Origin: Elusimicrobiota bacterium
Lineage (GTDB): Bacteria; Elusimicrobiota; Elusimicrobia; Elusimicrobiales; UBA9959
NCBI GenBank assembly: GCA_019135865.1
Contig: JAGVVD010000052.1
Span: 201,011 to 265,010, forward strand
Direction: 5' to 3'
DNA: 64,000 nucleotides
Part shown: piece after piece, positions 17,626 to 26,269 of the stretch
How the letters are laid out: each line of letters opens with the position of its first letter
Position numbering within the stretch: position 1 is the first letter of the stretch
Position numbers and translations under genes: made by a program
Notes under the pieces: generated by a model
Databases searched by the model: none
Seen by the model: only the letters and a program-made list of their open reading frames with translations
Told to the model about the DNA's origin: nothing

Positions 17626-17973
17626 ATGAGCGAAGAGATAACTTTGAAGTCGGGGCTTAAATACAAGGACCTGGAGGAGGGAGCCGGGCCGGCCGCGGTC
17701 AGCGGCAGGAGCGTCACGGTGCATTATACCGGGACACTGGCCAACGGCAGGAAATTCGACAGTTCCAGGGACCGGGACGAGCCTTTCGAGTTCAGGCTCG
17801 GCGCCGGCATGGTGATAAAAGGCTGGGACGAGGGCGTGGCGGGGATGCGCATCGGCGGCCGCCGCCTGCTGGTGATCCCGCCGGACCTGGGCTACGGCCA
17901 GCGCGGCGCCGGAAGCGTCATACCTCCCGGGGCCACGCTTTATTTCGAAGTGGAACTGCTGAAAGTGGATTGA
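17626..17973 (+). CDS. FKBP-type peptidyl-prolyl cis-trans isomerase
   Basis: 115 residues with no signal peptide, so cytoplasmic. It is a single minimal FKBP domain: [76 protein letters not shown]. The active-site aromatic and hydrophobic residues are all conserved. ATG 17626 has a ggaggggag SD. The next gene begins 9 nt after its stop, so a two-gene operon with the YceH homologue is likely. Confidence 0.93.
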   Translation: MSEEITLKSGLKYKDLEEGAGPAAVSGRSVTVHYTGTLANGRKFDSSRDRDEPFEFRLGAGMVIKGWDEGVAGMRIGGRRLLVIPPDLGYGQRGAGSVIPPGATLYFEVELLKVD

Positions 17974-17982
17974 GGAGGGGGC

Positions 17983-18636
17983 ATGCCCGTACTGCTTGAC
18001 GATATCGAGGCCAGGGTCCTGGGCTCGCTGGCCGAGAAGGCCCTCACGGTCAGGGAACAGTATCCGCTGACCTTCAACTCCCTGCTCGCGGCCTGCAACC
18101 AGAAAAGCAGCCGCGAGCCGGTGATGGACCTGGACCTGGGCTCGCTGGGCCGCGCGGTGCAGTCGCTGATAGACAAGGGGCTGGCCGAGCGCGTGCAGGC
18201 GCCGGGCGACCGGGTGCCCAAGTTCCGCCACCGCATAAGCGCCCTGCTCGGCACCGACGACCCCAAGCTCACCGGGCTGTTCATAGTCCTGCTGCTGCGG
18301 GGTTTCCAGACCCCCGGCGAGATAAAGGGCCGCAGCGAGCGGCTCTGCCGGTTCGAAAGCACCGCCGAGGTGGAAGGCCTGCTGCAGGAACTCTCCGCCA
18401 GGCCCGAACCGCTGGTCGCGCGCCTGCCCAGGCAGGCCGGCCAGAAGGAGACCCGGTACCGCCACCTTTTCTCCTCTCCGGCCTCCGCGGCCGGCCCGGA
18501 GCCGGAGGCGGGGCCGGCGGCGACGGCGGCGGAGCCCGCCGCCGCGGGCGACAGGCTGGCCGCTCTCGAGCGGAGGGTGGAGGCGCTGGAGGCGGCGCTC
18601 GGAGAACTGAAAGAAGGCCGGGCCGGCCGGTCCTGA
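17983..18636 (+). CDS. YceH/DUF480 family protein
   Basis: 217 residues. The N-terminus LDDIEARVLGSLAEKALTVREQYPLTFNSLLAACNQKSSREPVMDL is the DUF480/YceH signature, a tandem winged-helix protein. The second winged helix is seen at TGLFIVLLLRGFQTPGEIKGRSERLCRF. After a Pro/Ala linker the C-terminus is a short coiled coil (ERRVEALEAALGELKEG), also found in family members. Molecular function is unknown. Translationally close to the FKBP gene. Confidence 0.88.
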   Translation: MPVLLDDIEARVLGSLAEKALTVREQYPLTFNSLLAACNQKSSREPVMDLDLGSLGRAVQSLIDKGLAERVQAPGDRVPKFRHRISALLGTDDPKLTGLFIVLLLRGFQTPGEIKGRSERLCRFESTAEVEGLLQELSARPEPLVARLPRQAGQKETRYRHLFSSPASAAGPEPEAGPAATAAEPAAAGDRLAALERRVEALEAALGELKEGRAGRS

Positions 18637-18761
18637 GGACGCGCCGGGGAACGGGCCCAAAGGGGCATGGGCAGTAAGTCCCTTGTCTTTTTTCCGCCCG
18701 CGGGCTACAATCTATCATGCCCCCGCGCCAGGGGCGCATTCGTTTTAGGGGGGGGATTCCG

Positions 18762-19265
18762 ATGAGCAGGGCATTCGTGAAGAACGAGGGCGAGAGCGCG
18801 CCTCTCGAACCGGTCGAGCGCCGTCCGAGCGGCCGGCCCAACTACGTCACGGCCGGCGGGCTCAGGGCGCTGGAGGTCAAAGTGGCCGGGCTCGCCCGGC
18901 GGCGCGACGAACTGATAGCCGAGAGGGGCGACGCGGAGAAGGCGCTGGAACTGAGGCAGGCCGAACTGGACCTGCTCTATTACGAGGGCCAGGTCAAGCG
19001 CGCGATACTCGTGGACAACCGCGGCGCCTCTTTTCCGGACGTGCGCTTCGGCGCGCGCGTAAAGGTGAGGGAAGAGAACGGGACGCTGTCGGATTACGGC
19101 ATAGTCGGCGAGGACGAGGCCGACGCCCCGGCGGGTCTCATAAACTGGGCTTCGCCGCTGGCCGCGGCGCTGCTGGGTTCGAAGGCCGGCGACAGGGTCA
19201 CCTGGAAGCGCCGCGCCGGGGACGTGACGCTGGAAGTGGTCTCGGTGGGGTATCCCGGGAACTGA
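18762..19265 (+). CDS. GreA/GreB-like elongation factor or nucleoside-diphosphate-kinase regulator
   Basis: 167 residues from ATG 18762, whose opening MSRAFVKNEG resembles GreB-type proteins. An N-terminal coiled coil (RALEVKVAGLARRRDELIAERGDAEKALELRQAEL) is followed by a globular C-terminal domain (GARVKVREENGTLSDYGIVGEDEADAPAGLINWASPLAAALLG...GDRVTW) with the Gre fold. Gre factors enter the RNA polymerase secondary channel and trigger transcript cleavage. The acidic tip residues are not obvious, so an Rnk-like role is possible. TACAAT at 18706 lies 5 nt before an alternative ATG at 18717, which would add 15 residues. Confidence 0.75.
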   Translation: MSRAFVKNEGESAPLEPVERRPSGRPNYVTAGGLRALEVKVAGLARRRDELIAERGDAEKALELRQAELDLLYYEGQVKRAILVDNRGASFPDVRFGARVKVREENGTLSDYGIVGEDEADAPAGLINWASPLAAALLGSKAGDRVTWKRRAGDVTLEVVSVGYPGN

Positions 19266-19267
19266 AC

Positions 19268-19684
19268 TTATTCGTCGAAGCCGCCGCGCCGCTCCCGCTT
19301 AAGGCCGGAGCGGCGCTTCTTTTCGTCCAGCCTGCGCAGCTTCGACCCGTAGCTCGGCCTGGTCGCGCGGCGTTTTTTAGGCGGGCGCAGGGCGGCCGCT
19401 ATCAGCGAGTCGAGGCGGGCGCGCGCCGCGCGGCGGTTCTGCTCCTGGTTGCGGTGCTCGCTGGCCTCGATGAGCACCTCTCCCTCGCCGGTGAGGCGCG
19501 AGCCCGCCAGCGCCTTGAGCCTCTCCGCCGCCCAGTGCGGCAGGCCGGAGAGCGCCGGCGAGAAGCGCAGCTGCACGGCCGTGGCCACCTTGTTGACGTT
19601 CTGGCCGCCGTGCCCGCCGCTGCGTATGAAGCGTTCCTCGATGGAGCCCGGGTTCGGCCGGAAACCGCGCTTTCCGCCTTCCAT
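19268..19684 (-). CDS. arfB: ArfB/YaeJ-type ribosome-rescue peptidyl-tRNA hydrolase
   Basis: 138 residues: a catalytic domain with the GGQ loop (RSGGHGGQNVNKVATAVQLRF, GGQ at 26-28), then a Lys/Arg-rich C-terminal tail (PPKKRRATRPSYGSKLRRLDEKKRRSGLKRERRGG). The tail enters the empty mRNA channel of stalled ribosomes. It lacks the stop-codon recognition domain of RF1/RF2. TAATAT lies 6 nt upstream of ATG 19684 on this strand with no SD, so the message is probably leaderless. Its start codon region overlaps that of the divergent membrane gene. Confidence 0.92.
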   Translation of the reverse strand: MEGGKRGFRPNPGSIEERFIRSGGHGGQNVNKVATAVQLRFSPALSGLPHWAAERLKALAGSRLTGEGEVLIEASEHRNQEQNRRAARARLDSLIAAALRPPKKRRATRPSYGSKLRRLDEKKRRSGLKRERRGGFDE

Positions 19685-19706
19685 GCCAAAATATTATCAT
19701 ATAGCC
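19685..19706. promoter_or_regulatory. overlapping divergent leaderless promoters
   Basis: The core ATATTATCAT (19691-19700) contains TAATAT on the minus strand, 6 nt from the arfB ATG. It also contains TATCAT on the plus strand, 6 nt from GTG 19707. The two -10 hexamers overlap by 2 bp, so only one direction can be open at a time. Confidence 0.55.
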
Positions 19707-19997
19707 GTGGACATTGAGAGGGCCTTCAACCTGGCCGAGGCGGTCCTGTGGTTCGCGGCGGGCCTGACGCTGGCCGGGGCGCGGAACGGCGAGCCGTTCT
19801 CGCGGATGAAGGGCCTTACGGCCGCGGCGGCCGCGCTCTTCGTCCTGTTCGGTCTCAGCGACCTGGCCGAGCTGCGGACCGGGGCCTGGTGGGCGCCGGC
19901 CTGGCTGCTGGCCTGGAAGACCGCGAACGGACTGGCGCTGCTTTTCTGCGCGGTGCGGATGCACCGCCTTTTCAAACGAGGACGGGAGGGAAAATGA
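19707..19997 (+). CDS. small membrane protein of unknown function
   Basis: 96 residues from GTG 19707, with three hydrophobic helices (LAEAVLWFAAGLTLAG, LTAAAAALFVLFGLSDLAE, WLLAWKTANGLALLFCAV) and a basic tail. An ATG at 19683 is also in frame, but GTG is preferred because TATCAT lies 6 nt before it. No family recognised. Its stop overlaps the start of the next gene (ATGA), so the two are co-translated. Confidence 0.6.
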   Translation: MDIERAFNLAEAVLWFAAGLTLAGARNGEPFSRMKGLTAAAAALFVLFGLSDLAELRTGAWWAPAWLLAWKTANGLALLFCAVRMHRLFKRGREGK

Positions 19998-20326
19998 TAA
20001 AGGACACTCTGGCGAGGATAGAATCCGCGATAGCGAAGATCGAGGCGGGGAACTCGAAGAACAAGGCGGAGCTGGTGGCGCTGCTCAACAAGCTCAAGTC
20101 GGAGCTCTCCGCGCTCCCCCCGGAGCGCATCGACGAGGCCCGCAGCATAGGTCATTTCACCGAGGCCGCCGCCCACGAGGCCACCCGCGAAAAGTCCAGC
20201 GAGCGGCTCAGGGAACTTTCGATAGAGGGAGCGGAGCAGGCCGTGAAGGGCTTCGAGGCCACCCACCCGACGCTGGTCGGCGTGGTCAACGAGATCTGCC
20301 TGATACTGGCCCGGATGGGGATATGA
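19994..20326 (+). CDS. small helical protein, possibly DUF4404 family
   Basis: 110 residues, soluble and mostly helical: TLARIESAIAKIEAGNSKNKAELVALLNKLKSEL, then a C-terminal FEATHPTLVGVVNEICLILARMGI. The closing His-Pro...Gly-Ile pattern reminds me of DUF4404 proteins, but this is from memory. An SD-like gggaggg lies before ATG 19994. It overlaps both neighbours by 4 nt, so it sits in a tight three-gene operon with the membrane protein and the lipocalin. Function unknown. Confidence 0.6.
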   Translation: MIKDTLARIESAIAKIEAGNSKNKAELVALLNKLKSELSALPPERIDEARSIGHFTEAAAHEATREKSSERLRELSIEGAEQAVKGFEATHPTLVGVVNEICLILARMGI

Positions 20327-20832
20327 GGCTGCTGACGGCCGCGCCGGCCCTGGCGCTCTGCGGCTGCGCGGTGAAGGTCCCGGCGGGGATAAAACCCGTC
20401 GAGGGCTTCGAGCTGGACCGTTATCTCGGCGAATGGCACGAGATCGCCCGGCTGGACCACCGGTTCGAGAGGGGGCTTTCGAAAGTGACCGCCGAGTATT
20501 CCATGCGGGAGGACGGCGGCGTGCGCGTGCTCAACCGGGGCTACGACGCCGCGAAGGACGAGTGGAAGGAGGCCGAGGGCCGCGCTTATTTTACCGGCGA
20601 ACCTTCCGTCGGCAGCCTCAAGGTCTCTTTCTTCGGCCCTTTTTACGGCGGCTACAATATCATAGAACTGGACCGGGAGAATTACGCCTGGGCACTGGTC
20701 TGCGGCCCGGACCGCTCCTATCTCTGGATACTCGCCCGGACCCCGGAACTGGCCCCGGGGACGCTGGAAAAGCTCAAGGACCGCGCCGCGGAGCTGGGCT
20801 TTCCCGTCCCGGAGCTGATCTTTCCGGGCTGA
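20323..20832 (+). CDS. blc: Blc-like bacterial lipocalin lipoprotein
   Basis: 169 residues. A short export signal ends in LALCGC, an acceptable lipobox (Cys15). The lipocalin signature follows as VEGFELDRYLGEWHEIARLDHRFERG, with later strands KVSFFGPFYGGYNIIELD and YAWALVCGPDRSYLWILAR. The end of the domain (LKDRAAELGFPVPELIF) matches Blc. These outer-membrane lipocalins bind fatty acids or lysophospholipids. Last gene of the operon and followed by a strong terminator. Confidence 0.9.
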   Translation: MRLLTAAPALALCGCAVKVPAGIKPVEGFELDRYLGEWHEIARLDHRFERGLSKVTAEYSMREDGGVRVLNRGYDAAKDEWKEAEGRAYFTGEPSVGSLKVSFFGPFYGGYNIIELDRENYAWALVCGPDRSYLWILARTPELAPGTLEKLKDRAAELGFPVPELIFPG

Positions 20833-20841
20833 GGTCCGGCG

Positions 20842-20882
20842 TAAAAAAAAGACGGCCGGGTCTCCCCGGCCGTCTTTTTTTC
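20842..20882. terminator. bidirectional terminator
   Basis: A perfect stem gacggccggg / cccggccgtc is flanked by A8 and T8. It serves the lipocalin operon and the convergent small gene at 20898. Confidence 0.92.
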
Positions 20883-20897
20883 CGGCGGCGCGCGGCC

Positions 20898-21215
20898 TTA
20901 TTTGAGCGCGGCTTTGCCGATATGCTTCCAGGCGTCCTTCAGTTCGCCCTTCATATGCCTGAGTTCGGAGGCGCTGGCCCGTCCCACGCGTTCGTAGCGG
21001 CGGGTCACGTCGTCGACGATCTTCTCGTAGGCCTCCTTGTTGAGTTCCTTGAGCTTCTCGGCCTTCTCCAGCACTTCGCCCTTCATCTTCAGCGTCCAGC
21101 CGGCGATGAGCCTGCGGTTCTTCTCGCCGCGCTTGCCGGTGAGAAAGTAGGCGCCGAGCGCGGCCAGGGCCGCTATGCCCACTCCGGTGGTTATAGCTTT
21201 GGTCGATCTTTTCAT
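20898..21215 (-). CDS. small membrane-anchored helical protein, YtxH-like
   Basis: 105 residues. One transmembrane helix near the N-terminus (AITTGVGIAALAALGAYFLTG) is followed by a charged helical tail (KNRRLIAGWTLKMKGEVLEKAEKLKELNKEAYEKIVDDVTRRYERV). The architecture matches YtxH-type envelope proteins of unknown role. An SD (aagaggggt) precedes ATG 21215. It is a single gene ending at the shared terminator. Confidence 0.65.
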   Translation of the reverse strand: MKRSTKAITTGVGIAALAALGAYFLTGKRGEKNRRLIAGWTLKMKGEVLEKAEKLKELNKEAYEKIVDDVTRRYERVGRASASELRHMKGELKDAWKHIGKAALK

Positions 21216-21310
21216 GTCAGTACCCCTCTTCTTTCCTTTTATCCTTTTCGCCGCGCAGGAATGGTACTAAATCGGCGCCGGGCCTGTCATCCCGCGCGCC
21301 GTTCAAAAGG

Positions 21311-21316
21311 TATAAT
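21311..21316 (+). promoter_or_regulatory. TATAAT leaderless promoter of nfeD
   Basis: A consensus TATAAT ends 6 nt before ATG 21323, with no Shine-Dalgarno between. Confidence 0.6.
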
Positions 21317-21322
21317 TACCGT

Positions 21323-22669
21323 ATGATGAAAAAGACGGCGTTCATACTGGCGGTAGCGCTTTTCTCCCCGCTGCACGCGGCCCGGACCGGCGGGCCGGAC
21401 GCGGCGAAGGGCTACAAGGTCTCTTCCGTGACCGTGGCCCCCTATTCCGGCCCGATAACCCCGGTGGCCGCGGAGTTCCTGGGCGACGCGGTGCGGCGCC
21501 TCAACGCCGAGGGCGGCGCAGACATGCTGGTCATAGCGCTCGACACGCCCGGCGGACTGGACGCCTCGATGCGCGAGATAATAAAGGAGATGCTGGCCTC
21601 GAAGAAACCGGTCGCCGTCTACGTTTCGCCGCAGGGCGCGCGCGCGGCCTCCGCCGGCGTCTTCATCGCAATGGCCTCGCCGCTGGTGGCGATGGCGCCC
21701 GGCACCAATATCGGCGCGGCCCACCCGGTCATGCTGGGGTCCGTGCCCTCGCCCGCCGATCTGCAGGACAAGGAAGGCAAAAAGAAGAAGAGCAGCCCGA
21801 TGGAGGACAAGGTCCTCAACGACGCCTCCGCCTACATCAAATCCATCACGCAGAAGACCGGCCGCAACGTGAAGTGGTCCGTGGACGCGGTCAAGAAGAG
21901 CGACTCCATCTCCGCCGAGGAGGCCGTCAAGGCCGGCGTGGCCGACTTCATGGCGAAGGACCTCGACGAACTCCTGGCGAAGGCGGACGGCTTCAAGGCC
22001 GGCGACTTCGGTAAACTGTCGGTGAAAAAGCCGGCCGTCTCCCGCTTCGAGCCGACCAGGCGGCAGACTTTCCTGGCCGCGGTCACCGATCCCAATATCG
22101 CGATGATACTCATGAGCCTTGGCGCCGCGGGCCTCTTCATCGAGCTTTACAACCCGGGCCTGCTGCTGCCGGGCGTCGTCGGCGGCATCTCGATGCTGCT
22201 GGCCTTCTACTCGTTCCAGACGCTGTCGGCCAGTTTCGCCGGCGTGGCGCTGATCCTGCTGGCTTTCGTCTTCTTCGTCGCGGAGATAAAGGTGATGAGC
22301 TACGGCCTGCTCACCGTCGGCGGCGTCATTTCCATGACGCTGGGTTCGCTGATGCTGTTCAGGCAGCCGTCGCTGGGAGGTCTGTCGATATCCATGGAAA
22401 CCATACTCGCCAACGTGATAGGCGTCGTCGCGGTGACCGCGCTGCTCGCCTGGATAGTGATAAAGGCCCAGATGCGCAGGGTCGTCACCGGCATAGAGAG
22501 CCTGGAGGGCAGGAAGGCGCTGGCCAAAACGGCGCTCGCGCCCAAGGGCAAGGTGCTGGTCGAAGGCGAGCTCTGGGACGCCGAACTGGCGTCCGGCTCC
22601 GCCGAAGCGGGGGAGGAGCTCGTCGTGGAGAAGGTCGACGGCTTCCACATCACGGTCCGCAGGCCCTGA
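21323..22669 (+). CDS. long-form NfeD membrane-bound serine protease
   Basis: 448 residues: signal/anchor (about 1-20), a ClpP-class protease domain (SGPITPVAAEFLGDAV, IALDTPGGLDASMREII, ARAASAGVFIAMAS with nucleophile S110, and a later Lys in SVDAVKKSDSISAEEAVKAGVAD), then five membrane helices and an OB-fold C-terminal domain (KGKVLVEGELWDAELASG). These proteases act with stomatin-like SPFH partners in membrane quality control; no SPFH gene is nearby. ATG 21323 is supported by TATAAT at 6-nt spacing. Confidence 0.93.
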   Translation: MMKKTAFILAVALFSPLHAARTGGPDAAKGYKVSSVTVAPYSGPITPVAAEFLGDAVRRLNAEGGADMLVIALDTPGGLDASMREIIKEMLASKKPVAVYVSPQGARAASAGVFIAMASPLVAMAPGTNIGAAHPVMLGSVPSPADLQDKEGKKKKSSPMEDKVLNDASAYIKSITQKTGRNVKWSVDAVKKSDSISAEEAVKAGVADFMAKDLDELLAKADGFKAGDFGKLSVKKPAVSRFEPTRRQTFLAAVTDPNIAMILMSLGAAGLFIELYNPGLLLPGVVGGISMLLAFYSFQTLSASFAGVALILLAFVFFVAEIKVMSYGLLTVGGVISMTLGSLMLFRQPSLGGLSISMETILANVIGVVAVTALLAWIVIKAQMRRVVTGIESLEGRKALAKTALAPKGKVLVEGELWDAELASGSAEAGEELVVEKVDGFHITVRRP

Positions 22670-22697
22670 CGCCTCCGACGGGGAGCGCGGCGGGAAA

Positions 22698-22777
22698 TTG
22701 AAAACCCCGCCCCCGTTGTGTCATAATATCATATAGATTCAATCCCGGCCCCCTGTTCGCGGGGCGGCCGGGTTTTT
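22698..22777 (+). promoter_or_regulatory. clpC promoter with a terminator-like hairpin in the leader
   Basis: TTGAAA (22698-22703) and CATAAT (22722-22727) are 18 bp apart. About 20 nt after the -10 comes cccggcc...ggccggg (22744-22772) followed by T5, a terminator-shaped hairpin. Then the AAGGAG of clpC follows. A hairpin with a U tract between promoter and gene could act as an attenuator, or could simply end nfeD read-through if clpC transcription starts elsewhere. Confidence 0.5.
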
Positions 22778-22814
22778 ACGGATTTCGCTTTTCATCCGAC
22801 GAAGGAGACCGCCC

Positions 22815-25225
22815 ATGGGAACCAGGTTCACTGAACGCGCGCAGAGGGTCATACTCATCGCCCAGGAGGAGGCCAAGCGCCTCAACCACGATTACGTAGG
22901 GACCGAGCATATCCTGCTCGGCCTCATAGCGCTCGGCGAGGGCGTCGCGGCCCAGGTCCTGTCCAACATTGGCGTCGACCTGCGCAAGGTGCGCGCCGAG
23001 ATAGAGAAGATCGTCGGCATCGGCGACAACATGATGCTGCTCGGCGAGATCCCCTTCACGCCGCGCGCCAAGAAGGTGCTGGAGTTCGCGGTCTCCGAGG
23101 CCTCGGACATGAAGCATACCTATATCGGCACCGAGCATATCCTGCTCGGCCTCATCCGCGAGGAGGAGGGCGTGGCCGCCCGCGTGCTGCAGAACCTGGA
23201 GCTCAAGCTGGACGCCGTGCGCGAGGAGGTGCTCAGCACGCTGGGCGAGAGCGAACAGGGCGGCGCCGAGGGCGGCGGCAAAGGCGAGAAGGGTGAGCCG
23301 CGCGAGCAGGCCCAGCCCCGTTCCCACGCCGCGCCCAAGGGCAAGACCAAGACCCCGACGCTCGACGAGTTCGCGCGCGACATGACGCAGCTGGCCCGCG
23401 AGGGCAAGCTGGACCCGGTCATCGGCCGCATCAACGAGATAGACCGCCTGGTGCAGGTGCTCGGACGCCGCACCAAGAACAACCCGACACGCTGGCCGGC
23501 AAGCGCCTGCTCTCGCTCGACCTCGCGTCCATCGTGGCGGGCACCAAGTATCGCGGCGAGTTCGAGCAGCGGCTCAAGAGCATCATCGAGGAGATACGCA
23601 AGGCCAGGAACTCCATCATCGCCTTCATAGACGAACTGCACACCGTCATCGGCGCCGGCGCCGCCGAGGGCGCCATAGACGCCTCAAACATGCTCAAGCC
23701 CGCGCTGGCGCGCGGCGAGCTGCAGTGCATAGGCGCGACGACTTTCGACGAGTACCGCAAGCACATAGAGCACGACCCGGCGCTGGAGCGCCGCTTCCAG
23801 CCCGTGGTGGTGGACCCGCCGTCGGTGGAAGAGACCGTCGAGATACTCAAAGGGCTGCAGGAGAAATACGAGTCCCATCACAAGTGCAAGTACACCGACC
23901 CGGCCATCTTCGCCGCGGTGGTGCTGTCGGACAAATATATCACCGACCGGGCCCTTCCGGATAAGGCCATCGACCTGCTCGACGAGGCCGGCAGCCGCGC
24001 GCGGCTGACGATCTCCGTCGTCCCGCCCGAGTTCAAGCAGAAGGAGATGGAGCTCGAGGAGGTCACCAAGGAGAAGAACGCGGCCTCCTACGCGCAGGAG
24101 TTCGAGAAGGCCTCCAAGCTGCGCGACAAGGAGAAGGAGCTCAAGAAGGCCATCGAGGACGCGCGCAAGAAGTGGCGCGAGGCCCGCGACAAGCAGACCC
24201 CCGAAGTGACCGAGGAGGACATCGCCTCCATAGCCTCCAAGTGGACCGGCATCCCGGTCACGCGCATGACCGAGAGCGAGGTGGACAAGCTCAAGAACAT
24301 GGAGTCGGAGATCCACAAGCGCCTCATCGGCCAGGACGAGGCGGTCAGGATCATAGCGCAGGCCATCAAGCGCAGCCGCACCGGCATGAAGGACCCCAAG
24401 CGCCCGATCGGCAATTTCATCTTCCTCGGTCCGACGGGCGTCGGCAAGACCGAGCTGGCCCGCGTGCTGGCGGACTTCCTCTTCGGCAACGAGGAGGCCA
24501 TGGTCCGCATCGATATGTCGGAGTACATGGAGAAGTTCTCCGTGAGCCGCCTCATCGGCGCGCCCCCCGGCTACGTCGGCTACGAGGAGGGCGGCAAGCT
24601 GACCGAGCTCGTGCGCCGCAAGCCCTACTCCGTCGTCGTGCTCGACGAGATAGAGAAGGCCCATCCCGACGTCTTCAACATCCTGCTGCAGATCATGGAC
24701 GAGGGCACTCTGACCGACAGCCTCGGCCACAAGGTCAGTTTCAAGAACTGCATTCTCATCATGACCTCCAACGTCGGCGCCCGCATGATCTCGAAGGGCA
24801 AGTCGCTGGGCTTCGTGCCGGCAGAGGACAAGGAGAAGGATTACCGCGAGATGAAGGACACCGTGATGGACGAGGTGAAGCGCGTCTTCAACCCCGAGTT
24901 CATCAACCGCATCGACGAGATCATCGTCTTCCGCCCGCTGACGGAAGGCGACATGGAGCACATCCTGGAGCTCAACCTGCGCAAGGTGGACAAGAAGCTC
25001 GCGGACCGCGGCCTGAAGCTGGAGATCACCTCCGCGGCGAAGAAATTCCTGATCAAGACCGGCTTCGACCCGAACTACGGCGCGCGGCCCATCCTGCGCA
25101 CCGTGCAGCGCCTGCTGGAGGACCCGATAGCGGAGTTCATCCTCAACGCCAACGCCAAGGCCGGCGCTACGATCAAGGCCGATTACAAGGGCGAGGGCGA
25201 GAGCCTTACGCTGGCCGCCGACTGA
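22815..25225 (+). pseudogene. clpC: ClpC-type AAA+ chaperone subunit with the first Walker A deleted and the frame shifted
   Basis: The first part (22815 to about 23490) has the double Clp-N repeats ([35 protein letters not shown]), a linker and the start of NBD1 up to LGRRTKNNP. The normal continuation (VLIGEPGVGKTAIVEGLA...) is absent. Instead the next bases encode [19 protein letters not shown] in another frame, which then runs intact to 25225. That part includes [12 protein letters not shown] (Walker B), the UVR-type middle domain, the NBD2 Walker A GPTGVGKTEL and the D2 domain. About 82 nt are missing between two CCCG tetranucleotides. As read, no functional ClpC is made; mis-assembly is the main alternative. 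Confidence 0.85.
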
Positions 25226-25235
25226 TGCGCGCGGG

Positions 25236-26225
25236 ATGAACAAGAGGGCAGCCGCCTCCCTTGTATTCCTGGCCGCCGCCCTGTGCGGGTTCTACCGCCT
25301 GGGGAGCCTGGCCGCGGCCAGGGTCTCCGCGGCGGTCTCCGCGCCGCCCGAGGCCTCGCAGGCCGACAGCCCCGAAACGCCGCTGAGCGACCTGGAATGG
25401 GACGCGATGGTGCTGGCCCTCTCCAAGGCCTCGCTGTCCTACCCGGGCCGCGTCGGCATCTACCTCAAGGACCTGCGCACCGGCCGTACCTGGTCGTATC
25501 AGCCGGACCGCCTGTTCCCGGCCGCCAGCCTCATAAAAGTCCCCATCATGGTCGCGGTCTTCGACAAGATCGCGCGCGGCGAGCTGTCGCTGGAGACCCG
25601 CATACGCCTGACGGGCAAGGACCGCCGCGGCGGCTCCGGCTCGCTGAAATGGGCCCGCGAGGGGACGGCTCTCAGCGTCATGGAGCTCCTTTACAAGATG
25701 ATCACGGAGAGCGACAATACCGCGGCGCAGATGATCATCGACCACATCGGCTATTCCTACCTCGAACTCGCTTTCCGCAGGATAGGGCTGGTCTACACGA
25801 ACATAACGCCCGAAGGCATGAGTCTGAGCTCCGGGCGCGTGGCGAGGGAAAATTACACCACGCCACGCGAAATGGCGCTGCTGGTGGACAGGCTTTACGC
25901 CGGGGCGATGGTGGACCGCGATTCCAGCCAGCTGATGCTGGACCTGATGAAGCACAACAAGGGCCGCACCCGCCTGCGCAAAGGCCTGCCGATAGGCTGG
26001 GAGATAGGGCACAAGACCGGCCTGCTGCGCCGCTCCTGCCACGACGTGGGGGTGGTCTTCTCTCCGAGAGGGGATTATATAATCGCGGTGCTGACCGGCG
26101 ACGTGCCCAGTTACGCCAGCGCCAAGCGCTTCATCGCCCGGATGGCCAGGCTGACCTACGGCTACTATAACATCGACGCGGCCTACGCCCAGGCCGGCCG
26201 CTCGCGCAATTCGAACTCGATCTGA
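25236..26225 (+). CDS. exported serine hydrolase of class A beta-lactamase fold
   Basis: 329 residues with an N-terminal membrane/signal segment. The three penicillin-binding motifs are present: S98-L-I-K101, S159-D-N and K260-T-G. A possible general-base Glu lies in ENYTTPREMALL. The order and spacing fit class A beta-lactamases and related beta-lactamase2 peptidoglycan hydrolases. The native substrate may be peptidoglycan rather than a drug; the sequence cannot decide. It starts 10 nt after the clpC frame ends. Confidence 0.85.
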   Translation: MNKRAAASLVFLAAALCGFYRLGSLAAARVSAAVSAPPEASQADSPETPLSDLEWDAMVLALSKASLSYPGRVGIYLKDLRTGRTWSYQPDRLFPAASLIKVPIMVAVFDKIARGELSLETRIRLTGKDRRGGSGSLKWAREGTALSVMELLYKMITESDNTAAQMIIDHIGYSYLELAFRRIGLVYTNITPEGMSLSSGRVARENYTTPREMALLVDRLYAGAMVDRDSSQLMLDLMKHNKGRTRLRKGLPIGWEIGHKTGLLRRSCHDVGVVFSPRGDYIIAVLTGDVPSYASAKRFIARMARLTYGYYNIDAAYAQAGRSRNSNSI

Positions 26226-26269
26226 AAAGTCGTTTCGGCGTATAGGGTGAGTTGATCAAGGAGAAAACA

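Noticed and set aside
18717-18761. N-terminal extension of the Gre-like protein from ATG 18717
   Set aside because: TACAAT 5 nt upstream makes it possible, but the added 15 residues are low-complexity basic and homology starts at MSRAFVK; kept only as an alternative.
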